Positions 7,725 to 16,090 of a stretch of 32,519 nt of DNA are shown piece by piece. The notes below the pieces were generated by a model. The model ran no database searches. It was given only the letters and a program-made list of their open reading frames with translations, and was not told where the DNA came from. How positions within the stretch are numbered: position 1 is the stretch's first letter; the number at the start of each line of letters is the position of its first letter. The position numbers were made by a program, and so were the translations under genes. Source of the stretch: JANXVV01 sp038230975 (GTDB taxonomy: Bacteria; Planctomycetota; Phycisphaerae; Tepidisphaerales; Tepidisphaeraceae). Location of the stretch: assembly GCA_038230975.1 (NCBI GenBank), contig JBBRMF010000026.1, positions 1 through 32,519 on the forward strand. Reading direction: 5' to 3'.

Positions 7725-8114
7725 ATGATCGATACCATGCCCAGTCAGACGCGTTCCGTTGCTCATGTTATTGCAGTCTCGGCGATCGTATTCTCGCCGA
7801 CATTCGCCCGAGCCGGCATGCCATATACACCCACACTCACGGATCTGTCTCAACTCCGTGTCGAAGCGATATCATTCTTCATCTTCGTCTTTCTAGCTTG
7901 CGCCTTTGGAGTCCAATGTCTGTGGAGCCAGCTTCGATCCAGCTTTCCCCGCCTGCCAAAATTAACTTACGACAAAGCGGTCGGCTTGGTCGCACTCTGG
8001 GGACTCCTATTCATCGTCGTCCTGGCGATGATCTCCGGCGCCCGCGAATTGATGACGCCCGGTGCCTGGGAAAAACAGGGTGCCATCTATCGGCTCACCG
8101 GTGAGAAGCAATAG
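7725..8114 (+). CDS. Small exported membrane protein, unknown
   Basis: A 129-residue product from the ATG at 7725; an in-frame ATG at 7737 is an alternative. Residues about 11-30 form a signal segment ending FARAG. Two transmembrane helices follow: ISFFIFVFLACAFGVQCLW and AVGLVALWGLLFIVVLAMI. The C-terminus, GARELMTPGAWEKQGAIYRL, is conserved-looking and polar. I do not recognise the family. The next gene begins 1 base after this stop, so the two are almost certainly co-transcribed and translationally coupled. Confidence 0.65.
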   Translation: MIDTMPSQTRSVAHVIAVSAIVFSPTFARAGMPYTPTLTDLSQLRVEAISFFIFVFLACAFGVQCLWSQLRSSFPRLPKLTYDKAVGLVALWGLLFIVVLAMISGARELMTPGAWEKQGAIYRLTGEKQ

Positions 8115-8115
8115 C

Positions 8116-8967
8116 ATGACGACTCAAGAAAAGAAAAAGTCGTTCGTGATCGGTGGATCGATTGTACTACTGGTCTGCTTTTGCCTGATGCCAGAGGAGA
8201 TCATCGGCGATATCGGAATCCTGATCACCTTCGTGTTTGGCTGGATATTATTTCTCCAGCGAGTCATCCCCAAGATTCATGTGCAATGGGGCTCCTTGAG
8301 CGGCGCGCTGGTCTACGCTGTCTTACTCATCACCGGAACCCATTGGTTTCTAAAATGGCTCTACCGCGAAATGCGCGCCCCGGCCGCACCGCCGGCTTGG
8401 CGACTGCGATGGACCTTTTCCGGTGCCCTGATCATCTTGCTGATGTTCCTGGCAGGGATGGCTGCCATCGGTGTCGCTCATCAAACCGCCTGGCTGGTGA
8501 ATTCGCCTGAACCGATCTTCAAACGGCATGGCGAGCAAAATAATCGCATAAAGTGTGGATCAAATCTAAAGCGGACCGCCCAGTCTCTTTCACTTTACGC
8601 CGCCGACCATGCGGGTAAATACCCTCCCGACTTATCCCTGCTCCTTGACGAAGACACGCCATCCGCAGTTTTCGTTTGCCCTTCAAGTAATGATGAACCT
8701 GCCACCGGCCCAAGCACGCAGGCCATCGCCACGGATCTCGCCACACCAAATCACTGCTCTTATATCTATCTCGGGAAAGGTCTTTCCCGAACCGCAAACG
8801 CGAATCAGGTTTTTCTGCTGGAACCCCTTGAAAATCACCAACACAAAGGCATGAACGTTCTGTTTGGCGATGGACGCCTGGAATGGCTGGATACGCCGGA
8901 AGCCGAATCCTTGCTGAAAAAACTGGGCCTGTCTGGCAGCACGACACAAAAAGCAGGCGCGAAGTAG
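8116..8967 (+). CDS. Membrane protein with prepilin-associated DG-motif domain
   Basis: A 283-residue product. About four transmembrane helices occupy residues 9-140 (for example FVIGGSIVLLVCFCLM and ALIILLMFLAGMAAIGV). A soluble domain follows: IKCGSNLKRTAQSLSLYAADHAGKYPPDL, VFVCPSS, and HKGMNVLFGDGRLEWL near the C-terminus. This soluble part resembles the processing-associated H-X9-DG domain of planctomycete prepilin-like proteins, but the H-to-DG spacing is 8 or 10 residues rather than 9. The prepilin FTLVELL segment is absent, so the domain is anchored by helices instead. The ATG at 8116 directly follows the upstream stop. The frame before it, to 8062, overlaps the upstream gene and is not supported. 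Confidence 0.7.
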   Translation: MTTQEKKKSFVIGGSIVLLVCFCLMPEEIIGDIGILITFVFGWILFLQRVIPKIHVQWGSLSGALVYAVLLITGTHWFLKWLYREMRAPAAPPAWRLRWTFSGALIILLMFLAGMAAIGVAHQTAWLVNSPEPIFKRHGEQNNRIKCGSNLKRTAQSLSLYAADHAGKYPPDLSLLLDEDTPSAVFVCPSSNDEPATGPSTQAIATDLATPNHCSYIYLGKGLSRTANANQVFLLEPLENHQHKGMNVLFGDGRLEWLDTPEAESLLKKLGLSGSTTQKAGAK

Positions 8968-9046
8968 ATCATCTCAATCACAAAATTTGTGTCCCGTCCC
9001 CCGCATCAAAATATGGTATAAACACCCTGCGATACGTGTCGAAAAA

Positions 9047-9112
9047 GGTGGCATGGGCGTCTCGCCCGTGCTTTTGAATTAAAAAAAACGCGGGCGAGAC
9101 GCCCACGCCACC
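9047..9112. repeat. Inverted pair of REP-like hairpins (R2 family)
   Basis: The left arm is GTGG-CATGGGCG-TCT-CGCCCGTG and the right arm is the inverse, ending CCCACGCCACC, separated by an A/T-rich spacer. The near-identical pair at 21802-21867 shows this is a standard two-REP unit (BIME-like). It occupies most of the gap between the membrane protein and the secreted hydrolase. Confidence 0.85.
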
Positions 9113-9138
9113 GCGCTCCGTCAAATCAAAGGTTCACC

Positions 9139-10017
9139 ATGCGCCATCTAACATCCTGCTTGATCCTGTTTTTCCTCAGCTTCTGTCTCCCGTTTACTTC
9201 CTTCGCGGAAACAATCCAGACCGGTGAAATCCCCCTCACCTTCAAAGTAAAATCCGCCTGGAGCGATCCCGTCAAACTCGCACGGCGGGGCGGTTGGCCG
9301 CTCGAAGCCCTCCGCAAAGAGGCTGACACCAACTACGACATGGCCAACGAAACTTTCTCCGCGTACATCCCCGCCGACTACGACGGCACTAAACCCTTCG
9401 GCCTGATCGTCTATATCAACGCCGGTGACAACGGCAGCATCCGCCCGGACTGGAAACCTGTCCTCGACAAGCACCACATCATCTGGATCGGTGCCAACAA
9501 CGGCGGCAACCCACGACAATTCCTCATCCGCATGGGAATGGCCCTCGACGCCGTCAGCAATCTCAAAACCCTCTATAAAATCGATGATGATCGCATCTAC
9601 ATCTCCGGCACATCCGGCGGCGGGAAAGTCGCCAGCATCCTTGGCATCGCCTGGCCCGATGTCTTTCGCGGTGGCCTGTACATCATCGGTTCCACCTACT
9701 ATCGCGAGGTCCCCAACGGCGACCCCAACGGCTTCTGGGTCAAAGGCTACAATGCCCCGGAATCCAAATTGTTCCTGCAATCCAAGCAACGCAACCGCCA
9801 TGTCTTTTTCACCGGCGAAAAAGACATGAACCGCAAACCGATCAAGGATATGTACGAAGCCGCCAAGTCCGACCGATTCCAACACGTCACATTGCTGGAT
9901 GCCCCCGGTTTCGGCCATCAACCGCCGGATGCGGAGTGGTTTGAAAAAGGGATTGCCGCGCTGGAAGAAATCCCCCCGAAGGCAGCGACGAAACCGACGA
10001 CGAAACCGAAAAAGTAG
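9139..10017 (+). CDS. Secreted alpha/beta hydrolase-like protein
   Basis: A 292-residue exported protein. The signal peptide spans residues 1-23 and ends SFA-E. The body resembles PHB-depolymerase or esterase-type alpha/beta hydrolases: FSAYIPADYDGTKPFGLIVYINAGDNG, then a nucleophile elbow SGTSGGGKVAS with a Ser in GTSGGG, and a late GFGHQPPDAEWF that offers the catalytic His. The acid is probably in the FTGEKDMNR loop. The C-terminus is a Lys/Thr/Pro-rich tail. AAAGG lies 6 bases before the ATG. The stop codon at 10015-10017 is also the first three bases of a palindromic repeat. The substrate is not predictable. Confidence 0.75.
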   Translation: MRHLTSCLILFFLSFCLPFTSFAETIQTGEIPLTFKVKSAWSDPVKLARRGGWPLEALRKEADTNYDMANETFSAYIPADYDGTKPFGLIVYINAGDNGSIRPDWKPVLDKHHIIWIGANNGGNPRQFLIRMGMALDAVSNLKTLYKIDDDRIYISGTSGGGKVASILGIAWPDVFRGGLYIIGSTYYREVPNGDPNGFWVKGYNAPESKLFLQSKQRNRHVFFTGEKDMNRKPIKDMYEAAKSDRFQHVTLLDAPGFGHQPPDAEWFEKGIAALEEIPPKAATKPTTKPKK

Positions 10018-10042
10018 GGTCCGCTTTAGCGGACGGAATCGT
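10015..10042 (+). repeat. Hairpin repeat GTCCGC-TTTA-GCGGAC (R4), copy 1
   Basis: It starts on the TAG stop of the secreted hydrolase: TAGG, then GTCCGC-TTTA-GCGGAC, then GGAATCGT. Copy 2 at 26668-26695 is identical over 28 bases and also begins on a TAG stop. Confidence 0.85.
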
Positions 10043-10182
10043 GCCGATGAAGCAATCAGATCCGGCAAGAAAGGACAACCTCAAGGAATATCAAATATCG
10101 AGACATTCACGTCGGAATGTCCCTGCCGCTGCCCGTGTGTCTGCCATGTATTGGTCTTTGGATTGAATATTTTCCCATCCGC

Positions 10183-10395
10183 CTATGCAGCCTCCACAAC
10201 CTCTGCCGTCGAAGAAGGAGAAGGGACCGACTCACCAGTTTCGCGAAGGGATTCGATATACAGCGCAACCGCCTCTCGAATATTCTCTCGTAGTTCTGCC
10301 TCCGTGTCTCCGCAACTCGTGCAGCCGGGTAAATCCGGAACATAAGCCGAATAACTACCGTCGTTGGCCTTTTCGATGATATAAACGTATTTCAT
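10183..10395 (-). CDS. hicB: HicB-type antitoxin
   Basis: A 70-residue protein matching the partial RNase-H fold of HicB antitoxins: MKYVYIIEKANDGSYSAYVPDLPGC, then the helix TEAELRENIREAVALYIESL and a Pro/Ser tail. It is expected to bind and neutralise HicA. The start at 10395 is chosen because AGGGA lies 6 bases upstream; a nine-codon extension to 10422 lacks support. There is no visible C-terminal HTH or ribbon-helix-helix domain, so direct autorepression through a separate DNA-binding domain is not evident. It lies 34 bases downstream of hicA on the same strand. Confidence 0.88.
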   Translation of the reverse strand: MKYVYIIEKANDGSYSAYVPDLPGCTSCGDTEAELRENIREAVALYIESLRETGESVPSPSSTAEVVEAA

Positions 10396-10429
10396 GGAAA
10401 TCCCTAATACCCGATAATACAAGCAATGC

Positions 10430-10621
10430 CTACTTCAATCCTGCTTGCTTAAGAATAGCCTGTTCTGTCCCACGCGGAACATCTCGCGAGCTTTTTCCAC
10501 TGCCAGCAATAACAATGATTCGAGATTTCACGGGGTGGCGGAATACCATATGAGATCCTGTTTGATGATGAAGTCGCCAACCATCCGCTTCTATCGGCTT
10601 GATGAGATCGCGGTATTTCAT
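10430..10621 (-). CDS. hicA: HicA-type toxin (mRNA interferase)
   Basis: A 63-residue protein with the dsRBD-like HicA fold: MKYRDLIKPIEADGWRLH, then TGSHMVFRHP with the conserved catalytic His, and IIVIAGSGKSSRDVPRGTEQAILKQAG. HicA toxins cleave mRNA; HicB blocks this. The length is normal for the family and the catalytic motif is intact, so it is likely active. The gene order hicA then hicB is the common arrangement. It begins just downstream of the nrdJ terminator on the same strand, so it probably uses its own promoter. Confidence 0.88.
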   Translation of the reverse strand: MKYRDLIKPIEADGWRLHHQTGSHMVFRHPVKSRIIVIAGSGKSSRDVPRGTEQAILKQAGLK

Positions 10622-10641
10622 TGTGGCCTGTCCATTCTAAC

Positions 10642-10681
10642 AAAAAAAATGCCTCGCCGATGTGAAAAACATCGGCGAGGC
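10642..10681 (-). terminator. Rho-independent terminator of nrdJ
   Basis: Read on the minus strand, a perfect 13-bp stem GCCTCGCCGATGT / ACATCGGCGAGGC with a 5-nt loop is followed by ATTTTTTTTG. It lies 26 bases past the nrdJ stop and before hicA, in the correct orientation to end the dcd-nrdJ transcript. Confidence 0.9.
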
Positions 10682-10707
10682 GACGGGGCATCGATCCGAA
10701 AATACAA

Positions 10708-13700
10708 TCAGCTACACCCCATTGAATTCCCGCAATTCAAGCACTTATAACAAGTCCCCGATCGCACGGTGATCGATCCGCAGACATCGCACGCCGGGGC
10801 GTCGGATTGCATCTCGGAACTTTGTTGGCTCATCGGATCGGTCACAATTGCGAGGCGTAGATTCATGCCGCCGATCGTGGTGGGATCGGCGGGTTGATCT
10901 TTCGCGGCTTGCTGGGCGCGGTAGTCGGCGTCGCTGGTATCGCCGTAGGCGAAAGGTTTTCCGCCGTTGCTGGCATGTCGATTGCGGGATTCGGGGCGGG
11001 GAGAACTCCCACCTTGACCTTCGCCGGCGATACTGGAGGAGGGGATTTGGGTGGAGGTGGTTTCCGGGCGTTTCGGGGCGTTGGTGGCTCGGTAGCCGTG
11101 GATGAATTCCATTGCGAGCCAGCGGAAGATGTAATCGACCAGGGATTTGGCGATGGGGATTTCGCGGTTGCGGGTCATGCCGCTCGGCTCGAATCTCACA
11201 TGCTCGAACTTGCGGACAAGGGATTCGACGGGCACGCCATACTGCAACGCCACCGACACGAGGGTGGCGATAGTGTCCATCAGACCGCCAATAGTGGAGC
11301 CTTCTTTGGCCATCGTGATGAACACTTCGCCCGGTTGGCCATCTTCATAGAGACCGACCGTGATGTAACCCTCGTGACCGGCAACGTCGAATTTATGCGT
11401 GATCGCGCGGCGGGTATCGGGCAGCCGTCGTCGCAACGGCCGTTCGACAATACGCTCGATGATCTTTTCCACCGTATGGATCGGAGCGACGGAGATGTTG
11501 TCGGACCGGGTCACTGAAGTGACTAGGCCGGTGATCGCCTGTGCAGCCACTTCATCTTTGCCGGCTTGCACATTCAATTCATCATCTTCATCAGTCGCTT
11601 TTTCCAGTTCCGTATCTGACTTGATATTCAACGGTTGACTGAGTTTGCTACCATCGCGATACAGCGCGTTAGCCTTCAAACCAAGCCGCCAACTGAGGTG
11701 GTAGCTTTCCTTGATGTCTTCCAGAGTGGCTTCGTTCGGGAGGTTGATCGTCTTGCTGATCGCACCGCTGATGAACGGTTGGGCGGCGGCCATCATGCGG
11801 ATGTGACCGTTCGCGTGGATGAATCGCGCGCCGGTTTTGCCGTTCTTGTTGGCACAGTCAAAGACGGGCAAGTGCTCGGCTTTAAGGTGCGGGCCACCTT
11901 CCACCGTGCCTCGGCCACAGATCACATCGTTTGCTTCGTTGATCTGCTTGCGGGTGAAACCAAGGCTGGTGAGCAAGTTAAAGTTTGAGGTCTGTGCTTC
12001 GGCTTCGGAGATACCAAGTCGTTTGAGCGCATCGGCACCAATGGCCCAGGCAGTGAACGCGAACCCAAGCTCAAACACACCCGGCAGGGCGGCTTCAATC
12101 TTGTTCAGTTCCGCATCGGTTAGTCCTGCCAGCCGCAATGCATCACGATTGACGTGCGGTGCGTTGTCGAGCGTGAGTGTGCCCATGACGAAGCTGAGAA
12201 TCTCGTTGATTTCCGTCGGCGAGTAACCAAGGTTCACCAGGCAGGGGCGGAGCGATTGGTTGGCGATCTTGAAGTATCCACCGCCAGCCAGTTTCTTAAA
12301 CTTTACCAGCGCAAAATCAGGTTCTACCCCGGTGGTATCGCAATCCATCAGCAACCCGATGGTGCCGGTGGGGGCGATGACGGTGGTCTGTGCATTTCGC
12401 AGACCGGTCTTTTCGGCGGACCGAAGGGCACGATCCCAGCACTCGCGGGCAGCCGAGAGAAGCCCGCGATTGCAGAGGGGATCCACCTCCGTGAATTGGC
12501 TGGCATCAATACCCACCGGCTTGATGTCGAGCGTTTCAAAATCGCCGATCAGACGACGGGCCGGTTCATCCTGAGTGACGTTGTACGCGGCGCGGCGATG
12601 ATTGCGCAACACGCGCAGGCAGTCTGATTTGTTTTCTTCGTACCCTGGGAATGAACCGAGTTCACGAGCCATGTCGGCGCTCGTGGCGTAGCTTTCACCG
12701 GTGAGGATGGCGGTCAAAGCGGCGCAGATGGCGCGGCCGCGTTCGCTGTCATATGGAATGCCGGCTTGCATGAGCATTGCACCGAGATTGGCGTAACCGA
12801 GGCCCAGCGTACGGAATTTGTAACTGAGGCGGGCGATGGGTTCCGAGGGGAAGCTGGCCATCAGCACGGAGATTTCCAGCACGATCGTCCAGAGTCGGGC
12901 CCCGTGTTTGTAGGCTTCGATATCAAAGCTGCGGGCTTCGGCATCGAAGAAGGTCATCACGTTGAGCGATGCCAGGTTGCAAGCCGTGTCATCCAGGAAC
13001 ATGTATTCTGAACAGTTGTGGACGGTCAATCCGTTGGCGATGAACGAGCTGGTCACCGGCTCGGTCAGATCAAACACCTGCTGCGAACCGATCGCAGTAA
13101 ACGAATGCACCCGATCCCAATTCCCCAACGCTTGCGGCTTAGCCATGGCCATCGAAACGCACGCCGCCAACTGCTCCAGTTTTGCCCCTGGAAGCAACGC
13201 GACGTATTTAGCAAAATTGCGGAGGCTGCCCGAATCGAGTCGCAGGCCGTGGCGCGAATCTGCGCTGCTGGGCAAGCCTCCGCGAGTATTCAGAGAGAGA
13301 AATGAAGATTGAGGACGAAGCGCCGATTCATTCGAGAAAACCGACGATTGAACCCCAAAACCCAACAGGATGAGTTGCACATCTTCCAGCATCCCCAGGC
13401 TCTCGCTTCGCAGCTCAAGCGTGTTGTTGGCGATCTGGCCATCGGCAGTGAACAGGGCGCGAAGCAGATGCTTTTGCGCCGCCAACCCGCTGGTAAAGGC
13501 TTCATCGCTTAAGCGACGCTCACCAGAATCGATGTTGACGAACCCGCGCAGTCGGCTCAGCAGCCGGCGGTTCGTGAGCTTGAGCGTGAGTGTGTTACCG
13601 TTGTCACCGTCGGATCCGTTGCCGGAATTAACCATCGCGGGGATGGCGTAGTCATCGGGATATGTCGGCATTCCCCAGGTTTCGGCGGCATATTGCGCGA

Positions 13701-15348
13701 ATGTATCGATCTGATCCTGAGAGTTCAGGCATTGATCCAGGTGCAGTGTCGTGGCGTCGTGGTTGGCCTCGGAAAGGAACAACCCAAGCATCTGGAAGAA
13801 TCGCGGGTCCTGCGGTTCACCCACTTCTTGAACTGCCGCGGGCTGGCTCGGAAGCTTCACCTCATCGGCGGATGTCAGATCCTTTGCGGCGACCCAACCG
13901 CGCGTGCGCGTCCACACCTGGTGATCCGCGGTGAGCTTCAATCGATAACCCCCCAGGGTTCGCAGCTCAAAGATATCCTTCGTGCCGGTGGGGAATGCAC
14001 CGTCGGTGATGTGAACTTCCTGCCCAAAAAGATTTGTGATGACGCGAGCTGGCAAATGAATCATCTGATCGATTCGACGCCAAATGCCACCCGGGCAAAG
14101 CACGCGGGTATCACCGGTTACGCAGGGGTTCGATGCATTAATTCGGCCGGATTTAGGGCAGGTGTGCCATTGATTGATCGTGTCATCATACTGAACGCCC
14201 GGATCGGCACAGCGCCACGCGGCGAACGAAATCTGTTCCCACAAATCCCGCGCCTTCACCGTCTTGGCGATTTTGCCGTTGGTGCGGTTGATCAGTTTCC
14301 AGTCACCGTCTTCTTCCACCTCTTTGAAGAATTTGTTCGGAATACGAACCGAATTATTGGAGTTCTGCCCGCTGACGGTGGCGTAGGCTTCACCGTTAAA
14401 ATCGTAATCGAGCTTCAGATGAAGCTTCTTGGCCAGATCCTGTTGGTCCTGCGGAAGGCGCTTCATTCCTTCGGCCATCGCGGCCACCTTGAGCTCCTCG
14501 CGCACTTTCCAGTTGACGAAATCTTCCACATCCGGGTGATCCAGATCCAGGCAGCACATCTTGGCCGCCCGACGGGTCGTGCCACCGGATTTAATCGCCC
14601 CAGCCGCCCGATCTCCAATTTTCAGGAAACTCATTAAGCCCGATGATTTACCGCCACCGCTGAGCGGTTCATCCGCGCCGCGAACTCTTGAAAAGTTTGA
14701 TCCCGTGCCGGAGCCATACTTAAACAGCCGCGCTTCGCGCGTCCAAAGATCCATCAGGCCACCCGGGTTCACCAAGTCATCACTGACGGATTGGATAAAG
14801 CACGCATGCGGCTGCGGATGCGTATACGCATCTTTCGCGTGAACCATTTCGCCGGTTTTCGGATCGCAATAGTAATGTCCTTGCGAAGGCCCGGTGATGC
14901 CATAAGCCCAGTTCAAACCGGTGTTAAACCATTGCGGGCTGTTAGGCGCGCACATCTGATGCAGCAGCATGTACGCCAACTCATCATAAAATGCCTGGGC
15001 GTCTTCGTTGGTATCAAAGTAGCCATGCGTTTCACCCCAGTGCTTCCAGCAACCGGCCAATCGATGCACGACTTGCTTCGCTGATTTTTCCGGACCCGTG
15101 ACGATGTTTCCCTTGGCGTCTCGAATGGGATTCCCATCCGAATCCACCTGCGGCACGCCGGCTTTGCGGAAGTACTTGCTCACCATGATATCCGTGGCAA
15201 GCTGCGACCACTGCTTGGGGATCTCCGCGTCGTTCATTTCAAAAACGACGGAGCCATCCGGATTGGAAATACGGCTGGTGCGCTTCTCATACTCAACGCA
15301 AGAGAGGGCATCCTGGCCCATCTTGGTAAATCGGCGGGAAATTTTCAT
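10708..15348 (-). CDS. nrdJ: Adenosylcobalamin-dependent ribonucleotide reductase (class II) with intein
   Basis: Reduces ribonucleotides to deoxyribonucleotides using B12. The precursor is 1546 residues; without the intein it is 1176. Visible RNR features are Cys183 (HACFIQSVSDDL, redox partner), the NPCSE loop with thiyl-radical Cys779 and Glu781, and Cys790 in DDTACNLASLN. A phosphate-loop region GTIGLLMDCDTTGVEP and a C-terminal CxxC...CxxC tail (CDVCG, CYKCLNCG) typical of this NrdJ group are also present. Residues 409-778 are an intein inserted exactly before Cys779. AAGGA is placed 8 bases before the ATG. It lies downstream of dcd on the same strand, separated by a palindromic repeat. 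B12 dependence means oxygen-independent dNTP supply. Confidence 0.95.
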   Translation of the reverse strand: MKISRRFTKMGQDALSCVEYEKRTSRISNPDGSVVFEMNDAEIPKQWSQLATDIMVSKYFRKAGVPQVDSDGNPIRDAKGNIVTGPEKSAKQVVHRLAGCWKHWGETHGYFDTNEDAQAFYDELAYMLLHQMCAPNSPQWFNTGLNWAYGITGPSQGHYYCDPKTGEMVHAKDAYTHPQPHACFIQSVSDDLVNPGGLMDLWTREARLFKYGSGTGSNFSRVRGADEPLSGGGKSSGLMSFLKIGDRAAGAIKSGGTTRRAAKMCCLDLDHPDVEDFVNWKVREELKVAAMAEGMKRLPQDQQDLAKKLHLKLDYDFNGEAYATVSGQNSNNSVRIPNKFFKEVEEDGDWKLINRTNGKIAKTVKARDLWEQISFAAWRCADPGVQYDDTINQWHTCPKSGRINASNPCVTGDTRVLCPGGIWRRIDQMIHLPARVITNLFGQEVHITDGAFPTGTKDIFELRTLGGYRLKLTADHQVWTRTRGWVAAKDLTSADEVKLPSQPAAVQEVGEPQDPRFFQMLGLFLSEANHDATTLHLDQCLNSQDQIDTFAQYAAETWGMPTYPDDYAIPAMVNSGNGSDGDNGNTLTLKLTNRRLLSRLRGFVNIDSGERRLSDEAFTSGLAAQKHLLRALFTADGQIANNTLELRSESLGMLEDVQLILLGFGVQSSVFSNESALRPQSSFLSLNTRGGLPSSADSRHGLRLDSGSLRNFAKYVALLPGAKLEQLAACVSMAMAKPQALGNWDRVHSFTAIGSQQVFDLTEPVTSSFIANGLTVHNCSEYMFLDDTACNLASLNVMTFFDAEARSFDIEAYKHGARLWTIVLEISVLMASFPSEPIARLSYKFRTLGLGYANLGAMLMQAGIPYDSERGRAICAALTAILTGESYATSADMARELGSFPGYEENKSDCLRVLRNHRRAAYNVTQDEPARRLIGDFETLDIKPVGIDASQFTEVDPLCNRGLLSAARECWDRALRSAEKTGLRNAQTTVIAPTGTIGLLMDCDTTGVEPDFALVKFKKLAGGGYFKIANQSLRPCLVNLGYSPTEINEILSFVMGTLTLDNAPHVNRDALRLAGLTDAELNKIEAALPGVFELGFAFTAWAIGADALKRLGISEAEAQTSNFNLLTSLGFTRKQINEANDVICGRGTVEGGPHLKAEHLPVFDCANKNGKTGARFIHANGHIRMMAAAQPFISGAISKTINLPNEATLEDIKESYHLSWRLGLKANALYRDGSKLSQPLNIKSDTELEKATDEDDELNVQAGKDEVAAQAITGLVTSVTRSDNISVAPIHTVEKIIERIVERPLRRRLPDTRRAITHKFDVAGHEGYITVGLYEDGQPGEVFITMAKEGSTIGGLMDTIATLVSVALQYGVPVESLVRKFEHVRFEPSGMTRNREIPIAKSLVDYIFRWLAMEFIHGYRATNAPKRPETTSTQIPSSSIAGEGQGGSSPRPESRNRHASNGGKPFAYGDTSDADYRAQQAAKDQPADPTTIGGMNLRLAIVTDPMSQQSSEMQSDAPACDVCGSITVRSGTCYKCLNCGNSMGCS
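13015..14124 (-). other. Intein in NrdJ (370 residues, LAGLIDADG-type endonuclease remnant or active)
   Basis: The block begins CVTGDTRVLCPGG (Cys1 nucleophile, block A). Block B contains TADH in GGYRLKLTADHQVWT, with T473 and H476 of the precursor. The C-terminal splice region reads VFDLTEPVTSSFIANGLTVHN and is followed by Cys. Terminal Asn778 and the +1 Cys779 are the expected C-terminal splice residues, and the +1 residue is also the enzyme's radical cysteine. Between the splice blocks are two LAGLIDADG-like helices, MLGLFLSEAN (about 520-529, Glu527) and LLRALFTADG (628-637, Asp636). Both acidic positions are kept, but the first block is degenerate and the element is short for an endonuclease-bearing intein. 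Splicing looks competent; homing activity is uncertain. Confidence 0.93.
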
Positions 15349-15454
15349 CGGGGCGATCCTTCCGTTTTTTATAACCCTGCAAAGAACCTATGTTCCCAGC
15401 GGGCTGGCTTTTCAATTTAGTTTGAACGATTCAAAATGCTGATATCACCGCGAA

Positions 15455-15527
15455 ATTGTAGGGTGGGTGTACTCACCCACCGGTTCTCCGCGAACCGGAA
15501 GGTGGGTGGGTACACCCACCCTACAAT
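15455..15527. repeat. Inverted repeat pair GTAGGGTGGGTG (R5) between dcd and nrdJ
   Basis: ATTGTAGGGTGGGTG on the left and CACCCACCCTACAAT on the right enclose an internal CCGGTTC/GAACCGG palindrome. The element begins 2 bases after the dcd stop and lies in the dcd-nrdJ gap. It could form a strong hairpin in the operon mRNA and change the expression ratio of the two genes. No poly-U follows. Confidence 0.85.
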
Positions 15528-15529
15528 AC

Positions 15530-16090
15530 TCAATCCACCTTCGGCAACGTCAATCCTGGTTGATCCTGATACTTTCCACTCTTGTCGGCGTAACTGACCG
15601 AACACGTACGATCGCCCTTAAAGAAAAGTAGCTGGGCGATTCCCTCATTCGCGTAAATCTTGGCGGGCAAAGGGGGCGTGGTGCTGAGTTCACGGGTGAT
15701 CTTGCCGCGCCATTCGGGTTCGATGGGCGTTACGTTGACGATGATTCCGCAGCGGGCGTAGGTGCTTTTCCCGACGCAGATCGCGAGCACCTCACGCGGG
15801 ATGGAGACGTATTCAACGGTCTCGCAGAGCGCGAATGAATTCGGCGGGATAAGGACATGATCCTTGCCGGTCTTAGAGGTGTCGACCGTTACGAACGAGT
15901 TTTCGGAAAATCGCTTGGGGTCGATAATTTCCGAATTGACGTTCGTGAAAATCTTGAAAATGCTACCGACGCGAATGTCGTAGCCGTAGCTGGAAACACC
16001 AAAGCTGACCTTGCCAGGCCGTTTGATGTTTTGCTCGAACGGTTCAATCCCGATCAGTTCGCGAATTTGGGAATCACACAGAATCGCCAT
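15530..16090 (-). CDS. dcd: dCTP deaminase
   Basis: Converts dCTP to dUTP (or dUMP if bifunctional), feeding dTTP synthesis. The product has 186 residues, normal for the family. Diagnostic stretches are MAILCDSQIRELI, SSYGYDIRVG, GKSTYARCGIIVNVTPIEPEWRGKIT and the NTP-binding LPAKIYANEGIAQLLFF. The catalytic Glu is in the RELSTT segment, at the position of the usual LEFSNT. It is the first gene of an operon with nrdJ, so the two act together in dNTP balance. Upstream lie a strong promoter, NrdR-like boxes and a leader of about 230 bases. The start ATG at 16090 matches the family N-terminus. Confidence 0.95.
   Translation of the reverse strand: MAILCDSQIRELIGIEPFEQNIKRPGKVSFGVSSYGYDIRVGSIFKIFTNVNSEIIDPKRFSENSFVTVDTSKTGKDHVLIPPNSFALCETVEYVSIPREVLAICVGKSTYARCGIIVNVTPIEPEWRGKITRELSTTPPLPAKIYANEGIAQLLFFKGDRTCSVSYADKSGKYQDQPGLTLPKVD

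Noticed and set aside
9148..10068. 306-codon minus-strand frame opposite the secreted hydrolase
   Set aside because: A codon-bias shadow. Its residues are a Val/Asp/Gly-rich mirror of the hydrolase gene with no signal or domain.
10894..11517. Plus-strand frames opposite nrdJ
   Set aside because: The nrdJ strand carries conserved RNR motifs throughout; the opposite frames show no known motif.
13015..14124. Idea that the NrdJ insert is a fused extra domain rather than an intein
   Set aside because: The Cys1, TxxH, terminal His-Asn and +1 Cys pattern at exact boundaries, interrupting NPCSE, is that of an intein.
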